A stretch of 35,237 bases of DNA, taken from assembly GCA_913043255.1 (NCBI GenBank), contig CAJWLK010000015.1, forward strand, positions 1 to 35,237, written 5' to 3'. Shown piece after piece: positions 27,465 to 35,237 of the stretch (the stretch's first letter is position 1; every line of letters starts with the position of its first letter). The stretch is from an uncultured Gemmatimonadota bacterium. Its GTDB lineage: Bacteria; Gemmatimonadota; Gemmatimonadetes; Palauibacterales; Palauibacteraceae. The notes under the pieces are model-generated. The model did not search any database. It was given only the letters and a program-made list of their open reading frames with translations, and was not told where the DNA came from. Both the position numbers and the translations under genes were made by a program.

Positions 27465-29552
27465 ATGAAACAGGCCGATTTCCTTATCCAACCTCTCTTC
27501 CCGAAATTTTTCCGCTCAGTCTTCGGACTCGTTTTGTTATGCACGCTTGCTGCTCTTCACCCCAATGAGGGTAAGGCCCAAGATGGGAGGCTAGCGCTCG
27601 AGACGTGGCTGGACTGGGAGCGCGTGTCAGACCCTCAGATCTCTCCCGACGGTTCTGAAGTCGTGTATACTAAAAGCTGGGTAAACAAACTTGAGGATCG
27701 GTGGGATTCATCGATTTGGATCGTCAACAGTGACGGTAGCAAAACTCGTGATTTGATAAAGGGGTCTTCACCACGCTGGTCTCCAGATGGAACACGCTTA
27801 GCGTTCATAGCTCCCGATGACCAAGGACAAGCGCAAATTTTTGTGCGGTGGATGGATGCAGAGGGCGCTATATCACAGTTAACTCGACTCCAAGAGAGTC
27901 CGGCCAATCTTAACTGGTCACCTGATGGGTCCCACCTGTCGTTCACCCTGCGGGTGGATCCAGAAAATCCAACCTCACGACACTGGGGGATATCTCTTCC
28001 CAAACCAGAAGGTGCTCAGTGGACGCCAGATCCTAGAATTGTGGAACAGCTCGCATACCGGGCGGATCGAGTAGGATTCTTGGATGAAGGCTTCCAACAC
28101 ATTTTCGTAGTGCCAGCGGAGGGGGGGACCCCACGTCAGCTTACGAATGGGGACTTCAATTATGGTGCTCCAATCTGGGAGCCAAGTGGCCACGCACTTC
28201 TATTCAGCGGCCTACTCATAGAAGACGCAGATTACCGCTGGCAAGAAAGCGAAATCTATCGACTTGATGCTGAATCTGGTGATATAAACCAGGTGACGAG
28301 TCGGAAAGGACCGGACACACGACCTGTTCCATCGCCTGACGGCAGCATGATCGCATACGTAGGACATGACACCACGACATTCGACTACATCGAATCAGCC
28401 CTTTATGTAATGAACGCGGATGGATCAAACCCGAGAATACTCACCGAAGGATTGGACCGAACCCCGTCGGCTCTACACTGGGCTCCAGGTGGACGCGGCA
28501 TTTACTTCAACGTCTCCGCAGATGGATACGCCAACATCTTCTACTCTTCTGTCGGGGGCGACGTACGGGCCGCCACCGAAGGGCCACAGATGTTCAGGAT
28601 CAACGACGCAAGCTCAGAAGGCGTAGCCGTAGGCACGTGGGGGGATGCTCATGAGCCTGGCGACATATATGTGTTCCCACTAAACGATCCCAACCGTCGA
28701 ACCCGACTCACCCACGTGAACACCGATGTGCTGGCCGGGATAAAACTCGGCGAAGTAGAACAAATCTGGAGCGAGTCATCATACGATGGTCTGTCCATCC
28801 ACGGATGGATCATTAAACCGCCTGATTTCGACCCATCTCGGAAATATCCGATGATGCTGGTAATCCACGGCGGACCGCACGGCATGTATAACGGCGGCTT
28901 CAACTACAGTTGGCAAGAGCACGCCGCTAATGACTACGTCGTCCTCTATACCAATCCGCGCGGCAGTTCAGGGTATGGCACAGAATTCGGCAATGCGATT
29001 CAATACGACTATCCCAACCATGATTTCGACGACCTCATGTCAAGCGTGGATGAGGCTATATCACGTGGTTATGTGGACGATCAGAATATGTTCGTCTATG
29101 GATGCTCGGGCGGCGGAGTTCTCACGGCCTGGGTGGTGGGCCATACAGACCGTTTCCGCGCAGCCTCATCTAACTGCCCGGTTGTTAATTGGTTCAGCTT
29201 CCCAGGTGAAGTAGATGGTAACTACCTCCGCTGGTACGCTGATTTCGAGAAGTTCCCGTGGGAAGACCCAACAGAACACATCCGGCGCTCTCCCATCAGC
29301 TATGTGGGTAACGTGACTACACCAACCATGTTGATGACTGGAGTCATGGATCTCAGGACACCGATCTCGCAGAGTGAACAGTTCTATCAAGCACTCAAGG
29401 CACAACGGAAACCGACTGCCATGGTACGATTCGAAGGCGAGTGGCATGGTACGTCGAGTAAACCGTCGAACTTCCTCCGGACTCAGCTCTACCTGCGAAA
29501 GTGGTTCGAACGATGGGGGACCCATGATGGAAATGGGGACGCGACGAGCTAA
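27465..29552 (+). CDS. Secreted S9 family peptidase, copy 2
   Basis: A 695-residue paralogue of the 19450 gene. The signal region is longer (FRSVFGLVLLCTLAALHP, then GKAQDGRLA). TolB-like propeller repeats follow (SDPQISPDGSEVVYTKSW, SPRWSPDGTRLAFIAPDD, NLNWSPDGSHLSFT, APIWEPSGHALLFSG), then the hydrolase domain with triad Ser548 (GCSGGG), Asp629 (GVMDLRTP) and His661 (GEWHGT). The Ser flank is Cys where copy 1 has Ala. A GGAGGT site lies five bases before the ATG. Both copies have complete triads. They are separated by five genes, so this is an older dispersed duplication, perhaps with a different peptide range. Confidence 0.94.
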   Translation: MKQADFLIQPLFPKFFRSVFGLVLLCTLAALHPNEGKAQDGRLALETWLDWERVSDPQISPDGSEVVYTKSWVNKLEDRWDSSIWIVNSDGSKTRDLIKGSSPRWSPDGTRLAFIAPDDQGQAQIFVRWMDAEGAISQLTRLQESPANLNWSPDGSHLSFTLRVDPENPTSRHWGISLPKPEGAQWTPDPRIVEQLAYRADRVGFLDEGFQHIFVVPAEGGTPRQLTNGDFNYGAPIWEPSGHALLFSGLLIEDADYRWQESEIYRLDAESGDINQVTSRKGPDTRPVPSPDGSMIAYVGHDTTTFDYIESALYVMNADGSNPRILTEGLDRTPSALHWAPGGRGIYFNVSADGYANIFYSSVGGDVRAATEGPQMFRINDASSEGVAVGTWGDAHEPGDIYVFPLNDPNRRTRLTHVNTDVLAGIKLGEVEQIWSESSYDGLSIHGWIIKPPDFDPSRKYPMMLVIHGGPHGMYNGGFNYSWQEHAANDYVVLYTNPRGSSGYGTEFGNAIQYDYPNHDFDDLMSSVDEAISRGYVDDQNMFVYGCSGGGVLTAWVVGHTDRFRAASSNCPVVNWFSFPGEVDGNYLRWYADFEKFPWEDPTEHIRRSPISYVGNVTTPTMLMTGVMDLRTPISQSEQFYQALKAQRKPTAMVRFEGEWHGTSSKPSNFLRTQLYLRKWFERWGTHDGNGDATS

Positions 29553-29683
29553 GGCGAACAGTGACGACGATCAGTGAAAAATGGCACCCTTGATTTTCGC
29601 GCGCAGGCATAACCTATGGTTATAGATTACAGTCAATATCACCGTTCAATGGTATGTAACACTGTCCTGACATTGAGGGGCGG

Positions 29684-31690
29684 ATGAACTCTCATTTAAA
29701 GGTGAACGTAATCGGTGGACTCTGCCTCACGGCACTTATCACAGTGGGGCACGCACCAGATTCACCTGTAGCCGACGCAGCCATGCGCGGCGAACATGCT
29801 GCACTCTTTCAATTGCTTGAACAGGGAGCAGATGTAAATGCCGCTCAAGGAGACGGCATGACGGCGCTCCATTGGGCTTCCGAACGCGACGAACCACAGG
29901 TGGTGGACGTACTACTCCTTGCAGGAGCCAATACAGAGGCAGTCACTCGGATCGGCCAGTACACACCTTTGCACCTGGCGAGTAAAAGTGGGAGTGCTTC
30001 GATTGTTGAAAGATTGCTTGAGGTCGGTAGTGACGTGCACGCAATCACATCTAATACTGGTGTCACTCCACTCCACTTGGCTGCTGTGTCTGGAAGTCCT
30101 GAGGCTGTTGCAGTTTTATTGCAACATGGTGCTGACCCAAACGCACGTGAATCTGAGTGGGACCAAACCCCTCTCATTTTCGCAGCCGCAAGCAACCGGG
30201 CCGGCGCGATAAGGGTTCTCCTGGAGCAAGGCGGAGACCCAGAGATCACTTCCAAAGTGTTGGACTATGATACTCAAGACGTCTTGAGCTACAAGGCACA
30301 AAAACACGAGACGGAGGTTCTGGAGGCACTTACGGGCGGATCCGGCAAACCCACCCCGAAGCAGCTCCAAATCGCAGTCCGAGCAGGGCGAGAAATTTAT
30401 CTAGCTGGCGAGATTTCCGAAGAGGACATCGAGGAAAAGAATTCGAACGAGAGCGGTTTTAGCAATCCTTACCTCCCTCTTGTCCACCGGATTGGAGGTT
30501 TCACGCCTCTGTTACATGCGGCGCGACAAGGGCACATCGAAGCAACACACGCACTCTTGGACGGTGGAGCAAACATCGATGGCGGAAGCGCTTCGGACGG
30601 TACTAGTCCACTACTAATCGCTGCGCTCAACGGCCAATTCGATTTAGCTATAGCTCTAGTGGATAGAGGCGCAAACCCAAACATCGCATCCGACCTTAAT
30701 GGTGCAACACCGTTATGGGGAGTACTGAATTCGAAGTGGCAACCACGGACAAGGTTTCCACAACCGCAGGAACGAGAACAACAAGAAGTCAGTTATCTAG
30801 ACCTTATGGTTGCATTACTGAAGGCTGGTGCCAATCCAAACGCCCGGATAACGAAACAGCCTTGGTACATGATGCATACGGGGTGTGGGAGCCTGAATTG
30901 TGGTATGGTGAACACTAGCGGATCAACCGCCTTTTTCCGCGCCGCATATGGTACAGATGTGGAAGCCATGCGCGTGCTAATGGAATATGGAGCAAATCCC
31001 AATGTGCCAACATCTGCTCCTCCTGAAATCGAACGAGTGACACTAGACGGCTATATGGAAACCAGCATCAAGCTAGAAGCCCGCGATCAAATTCGGCGCG
31101 ATGACTTTGCCGAACTTCCCGATTCGGTGCGTCTAGAAAAACTTATAATTGTTCGGAGAGAACTTTCTGAAGCGGCCCGAACCACTTTTCCCGACGAGGC
31201 ACTTGGCCAATCGCCAAACTCAATCCGATTTGAACTCTTGGCTGCCGTTGAAAAAGCCGACTCCATACGAGCAGCAGCACCCGATCCGTCCGGACTACCA
31301 ACTATTCCCCCCGGGGGGGCTGGCGTGTGGCCGATCCATGCAGCCTCAGGCGCCGGATATGGTGAAGGCTTTGCAGGTAATGCCCATCGCCATGCACCAG
31401 ATGGTTGGCTTCCTGCCGTAAAATACCTCGTGGAGGAACTCGATGCTGATGTGAACACGCGCGATTTCAATGGCTATACACCACTTCACCATGCCGCCGC
31501 GAGAGGTGACAATGAGTTGATTTTATACCTCGTCGAGATGGGCGCTGATGTCACTACTGTAAGCCGGTACGGCGAAACTACTGCGGACATGGCTAACGGC
31601 CCGGTCCAACGACTCGCACCGATCCCTGAAACTATCGCGTTATTAGAGAGCTTAGGTTCACAGAACAATCACAATTGCTTTTCCTGCTAG
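29684..31690 (+). CDS. Exported ankyrin-repeat protein
   Basis: A 668-residue protein with a signal peptide (hydrophobic residues 8-23, VIGGLCLTALITVGHA) and many ankyrin repeats. About five lie between residues 30 and 190 (GMTALHWASERDEPQVVDVL, YTPLHLASKSGSASIVERLL, VTPLHLAAVSGSPEAVAVLL). More follow near 265-330, 400-450 and 580-650 (YTPLHHAAARGDNELILYL), divided by non-repeat linkers. The tail ends CFSC. Ankyrin stacks bind other proteins; they are common in host-associated bacteria but also occur in free-living marine lineages as periplasmic proteins. GAGGGGCGG precedes the ATG. No partner gene is evident; it stands between the second S9 peptidase and the S15 hydrolase. No enzymatic motif is seen. 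Confidence 0.88.
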   Translation: MNSHLKVNVIGGLCLTALITVGHAPDSPVADAAMRGEHAALFQLLEQGADVNAAQGDGMTALHWASERDEPQVVDVLLLAGANTEAVTRIGQYTPLHLASKSGSASIVERLLEVGSDVHAITSNTGVTPLHLAAVSGSPEAVAVLLQHGADPNARESEWDQTPLIFAAASNRAGAIRVLLEQGGDPEITSKVLDYDTQDVLSYKAQKHETEVLEALTGGSGKPTPKQLQIAVRAGREIYLAGEISEEDIEEKNSNESGFSNPYLPLVHRIGGFTPLLHAARQGHIEATHALLDGGANIDGGSASDGTSPLLIAALNGQFDLAIALVDRGANPNIASDLNGATPLWGVLNSKWQPRTRFPQPQEREQQEVSYLDLMVALLKAGANPNARITKQPWYMMHTGCGSLNCGMVNTSGSTAFFRAAYGTDVEAMRVLMEYGANPNVPTSAPPEIERVTLDGYMETSIKLEARDQIRRDDFAELPDSVRLEKLIIVRRELSEAARTTFPDEALGQSPNSIRFELLAAVEKADSIRAAAPDPSGLPTIPPGGAGVWPIHAASGAGYGEGFAGNAHRHAPDGWLPAVKYLVEELDADVNTRDFNGYTPLHHAAARGDNELILYLVEMGADVTTVSRYGETTADMANGPVQRLAPIPETIALLESLGSQNNHNCFSC

Positions 31691-31751
31691 AAGGACTCAG
31701 CCCCCTTAACAGTCATCACTATCACTAGCCCACGCACTACAGTAGTTACGC

Positions 31752-33617
31752 TTACCGGGGAATCACCGGCAGCACGATACGTGATGAGTATGTCGCATCG
31801 TGATAGATCGTCTGTGTCGCAGGTATCATTTGCACTGCCGTAGCTACGGGTTCACCCGTGTTCGGATTCCGAGCAAACCTCGGGAAGTTGCTGCTGGAAA
31901 CCTCGAGTCGAATCTGGTGGCCCTTCTTAAACATGTTTGCCGTCGCCCATAGGTCTATCGTGTACTCGTAGATTTCACCCGGTATGATCGGCGAAGGATT
32001 TTCCAGTGATTCTCGGTGCGTGGCCTTTACGATTCCATCCGTAAGATTTACGGCATACCCATCTGGGAAAACATCAACAAGCTTAGCAGTGAAATCAGTA
32101 TCTACCGCAGTTGAAGCAGCGTAAATCTTGGCGACGATTGGCCCCGTGATTTCGATGTCCTGCTCAAGAACAGGGGTACTGAAAACGAGAACATCCTCAC
32201 GCTGTTCAACTGGTCGTTGATCGTGTGGCCCTTCTGGTCCAGGCCAGCAACATATCTGACCACCCAGCGTGGGTACTGGATCTTCGGGGTCATAAACAAA
32301 AGTGTCGAACTTTTCGTCCCCCGGGGGGGCTTCAAGGCTCAGCACACCATCGCCGGATACCGAGTTTGCTTGGCCATCACTGCGTAAATAGTAGTTTACA
32401 TACTGCGTTCGAGAGAGGGGCCATTCGTTCTCAAATCGCCACACATTCTCACCCATAATGAAGAGCATTATGGGCGGTTCGTCCATGATGCCGTTCTCGA
32501 TACCCTTTAACCAGTAATCGAACCAGCGTAATTCGAGCGAACGGAGATCTACCATCGCCTTAGGGCCAAAGTCGATGCTACCGACTTTCGTGGTAAAGGA
32601 ACGAGTTAATGCGTGCGTCCATGGACCTTGAATCAACTTCTGGCTACGACGTGCCTCAGGACTTAGGGCATTTTTTCGCATGCCATTGAAGTTGACGAAT
32701 GGAGCATTGGCATAGAGATCATACCAACCATCGAAACTGAAGGCTGGCACATCCATGCGCTGGAAATGCTCCGGATTACTGACCTCTTTCCAGTAATCGT
32801 CATAGTCGGGGTGCCTGAGCCACTCCGTATAGAATCGGTTCTCATACCCGACTGAAGCCATGAGATCGATAATTGGCAGATGCCGATAGAGACGCTCCCA
32901 GTCAAACACACTGATATCTTGAGCAGTTCGGGTAGTCATCCCCATACCCCAACCAGCACTCAGACCAAGTTGGAAGGCGCCTTGCGTGTAATTCGGACTT
33001 TGGTAAAAGTCTGAGGGTGCTACCCAGGGTGCGATAGCCTTCAGATATTGACTGCCTTCTGGGGCTGCGAGCCATTGGACCAAGCCGCTGTATGAACTGC
33101 CAAACATCCCAATTTTCTCATTGCACCATGGCTGTTGTCCAATCCATTCTAGCGTGTCATACCCATCAGCGGGGTCGTCATGCCATGCGTTAAATTCTCC
33201 TTCCGAATCGTAGCGGCCCCTCGTATCCTGAAGTACTACCGCATAACCACGCTTCGCATAATAGACACCCCACTCTACTGTACCCCATGGAACGTTCGAA
33301 CCAGCGTTATTGTCGTATGGGCGGCGCATCAACATCGTTGGGAACGGCCCGGGCGCATCCGGAAGATAGATATCGCTGGAGAGGTGGACTCCGTCGCGCA
33401 TGGGAACCATAACATTGAACTGCCGTTTAATTTCATAGTCGGGCTGTGACAATAACGGCCGCCATATTTCCTCATCTGGCAGGGGATAGAAAACCGGCCC
33501 CGCCCCCTCATCCAGAGTTGGGCGCTCCGATGGCATGGAACACGCAAGTGTAGTCGACACAAGTACGCCCCCTACTACACACAATTTTTGGATCGATCGC
33601 GAAATGCCTAGGGTCAT
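31752..33617 (-). CDS. CocE/NonD family (S15-type) X-Pro dipeptidyl-peptidase-like hydrolase, lipoprotein
   Basis: A 621-residue alpha/beta hydrolase of the S15/CocE group, which cleaves X-Pro dipeptides or esters. The ATG at 33617 with CAGGAG seven bases upstream is preferred to an ATG at 33668. It gives a signal sequence ending in Cys26 (TTLACS), a likely lipobox. Family landmarks: VPMRDGVHLSSDIYLP (71-86), DTRGRYDSEGEF (131-142), MFGSSYSG with nucleophile Ser175, SFDGWYDLY, GPWTHALT with a candidate His, and a jelly-roll C-terminal domain (DTDFTAKLVDVFPDG, GHQIRLEVSSSNFPRFARN). Residues about 485-615 match the X-Pro DPP C-terminal domain. It faces the tRNA-Ala/23S unit on the opposite strand. 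Confidence 0.92.
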   Translation of the reverse strand: MTLGISRSIQKLCVVGGVLVSTTLACSMPSERPTLDEGAGPVFYPLPDEEIWRPLLSQPDYEIKRQFNVMVPMRDGVHLSSDIYLPDAPGPFPTMLMRRPYDNNAGSNVPWGTVEWGVYYAKRGYAVVLQDTRGRYDSEGEFNAWHDDPADGYDTLEWIGQQPWCNEKIGMFGSSYSGLVQWLAAPEGSQYLKAIAPWVAPSDFYQSPNYTQGAFQLGLSAGWGMGMTTRTAQDISVFDWERLYRHLPIIDLMASVGYENRFYTEWLRHPDYDDYWKEVSNPEHFQRMDVPAFSFDGWYDLYANAPFVNFNGMRKNALSPEARRSQKLIQGPWTHALTRSFTTKVGSIDFGPKAMVDLRSLELRWFDYWLKGIENGIMDEPPIMLFIMGENVWRFENEWPLSRTQYVNYYLRSDGQANSVSGDGVLSLEAPPGDEKFDTFVYDPEDPVPTLGGQICCWPGPEGPHDQRPVEQREDVLVFSTPVLEQDIEITGPIVAKIYAASTAVDTDFTAKLVDVFPDGYAVNLTDGIVKATHRESLENPSPIIPGEIYEYTIDLWATANMFKKGHQIRLEVSSSNFPRFARNPNTGEPVATAVQMIPATQTIYHDATYSSRIVLPVIPR

Positions 33618-33624
33618 TGAAATA

Positions 33625-33630
33625 CTCCTG
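33625..33630 (-). promoter_or_regulatory. Shine-Dalgarno site fixing the CocE/NonD gene start
   Basis: CAGGAG on the minus strand, seven bases before ATG 33617. The longer frame start at 33668 has no such site. Confidence 0.55.
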
Positions 33631-33675
33631 TACGAAATATGCCGATCATGAGCAGCTATGCTCTCCACTCGCAGT

Positions 33676-33703
33676 GCGACAGATTGTGATGACCTTATAT
33701 AAT
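33676..33703 (+). promoter_or_regulatory. Possible promoter for the tRNA-Ala/23S unit
   Basis: A perfect TATAAT (33698-33703) is preceded 16 bases upstream by GCGACA, a partial -35. It points at tRNA-Ala about 165 bases downstream and is the best promoter in the 256-bp gap. No other gene on this strand needs it. Confidence 0.4.
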
Positions 33704-33873
33704 CAGTTTGATCATGCTCGCCTGGTCAAGAGTCCCCGGACACTAAACCGCGGCATTGGTGGCGGTGATAAGCAAAAGGCGCAATTTTACTTTCAAACCA
33801 ACTTGCAGTTGGTACCCTGTGTCCGAAGGATTTCTCTAACCTCTTTGTAAGGTGATTGAGTAGTACAAAAAAA

Positions 33874-33949
33874 GGGGCCGTAGCTCAGTTGGGAGAGCGC
33901 CTGCTTTGCAAGCAGGAGGTCGTCGGTTCGATCCCGATCGGCTCCACCA
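33874..33949 (+). tRNA. tRNA-Ala (anticodon TGC)
   Basis: Cloverleaf GGGGCCG/CGGCTCC with the G3-U70 pair that marks tRNA-Ala. D arm GCTCAGTTGGGAGAGC, anticodon stem CCTGC/GCAGG with loop TTTGCAA giving TGC, T arm GTCGG-TTCGATC-CCGAT, discriminator A, and an encoded CCA. It lies 205 bases before the 23S gene, as in many rRNA operons, but with no tRNA-Ile or 16S upstream. Confidence 0.97.
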
Positions 33950-33951
33950 TA

Positions 33952-33970
33952 AAATGGTAAAAGACCATTT
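33952..33970 (+). repeat. Short hairpin just downstream of tRNA-Ala
   Basis: AAATGGT (33952-33958) and ACCATTT (33964-33970) form a perfect 7-bp stem with a five-base loop, two bases after the tRNA CCA. No T-run follows, so it may mark transcript processing rather than termination, or be chance. Confidence 0.3.
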
Positions 33971-34154
33971 ATCCCCCGGGGGCCCAGGCAGTGCCAGACA
34001 AGAGGAAACATGAGAATTACGGGGATCCAAGTTTTGATCTCTGGTTCTAACTTATCGTGAATGAAAATGTGATTGCGGCAGTACTTGTATCGAACGGAGT
34101 CTGTCGTGTGCGGGGTTTTATCCCTGTGTGCGATGGATTCAGACTGATATGAAA

Positions 34155-35237
<1,083 letters not shown>

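Noticed and set aside
29609-29623. Inverted repeat ATAACC-TAT-GGTTAT upstream of the ankyrin gene
   Set aside because: Six-bp arms again, at chance level for a window this size.
33799-33815. Inverted repeat ACCAAC-TTGCA-GTTGGT upstream of tRNA-Ala, considered as a terminator
   Set aside because: Short stem with no T-run on either strand, and no gene ending there.

Overview
The window is a bacterial chromosomal segment with roughly balanced base composition. It holds about 20 protein-coding genes, five tRNA genes and the first ~1.1 kb of a 23S rRNA gene. The gene content is dominated by secreted or lipoprotein peptidases and hydrolases: two tandem S10 serine carboxypeptidases, two S9 prolyl-oligopeptidase-type enzymes, an S15/CocE hydrolase, a DUF885 protein, an M23 peptidase, a beta-lactamase-fold hydrolase and two amidohydrolases. 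These sit among ordinary housekeeping genes. This mix resembles genomes of marine, protein-scavenging Gemmatimonadota and related uncultured lineages. That assignment is an inference from gene content only; the 23S fragment is what could settle it.

Layout. Positions 1-3950 are a minus-strand operon: an alpha/beta-hydrolase-like lipoprotein, a YtcJ-type amidohydrolase that is translationally coupled to it, and a second amidohydrolase cut by the window edge. Across a divergent intergenic region with a 19-bp perfect palindrome lie two overlapping S10 carboxypeptidases (4102-7199). A minus-strand serine hydrolase (7254-8468) follows, then a tRNA cluster of Ser(CGA), Ser(GGA), Ser(GCT) and Gln(CTG) with a good sigma70-type promoter. 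From 9312 to 16445 there is a DNA-maintenance and NAD block: polX and ligA on the minus strand, nadA on the plus strand, then a compact minus-strand operon of HAD phosphatase, Lrp/AsnC regulator and type-5 uracil-DNA glycosylase.

From 16666 there is a DegT-type aminotransferase, a convergent M23 lipoprotein, an S9 peptidase with a beta-propeller lipoprotein behind it, a PLP-enzyme/rhodanese fusion, and a TIM-barrel isomerase. A YaiI-family protein, an unusual DUF885 lipoprotein, a second S9 peptidase, an exported ankyrin-repeat protein and an S15/CocE hydrolase follow. The window ends with tRNA-Ala(TGC) followed directly by 23S rRNA. No 16S rRNA or tRNA-Ile gene lies upstream, so the rRNA genes look unlinked here, unless the contig is chimeric.

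How the parts work together. The secreted hydrolases would cleave proteins and peptides outside the cytoplasm for nutrition. The UDG, PolX (with an intact PHP nuclease domain) and NAD-dependent ligase could supply the excision, gap-filling and sealing steps of base-excision repair, and NadA supplies the precursor of the NAD that LigA consumes. No CRISPR array, insertion sequence, integrase or phage gene was seen.
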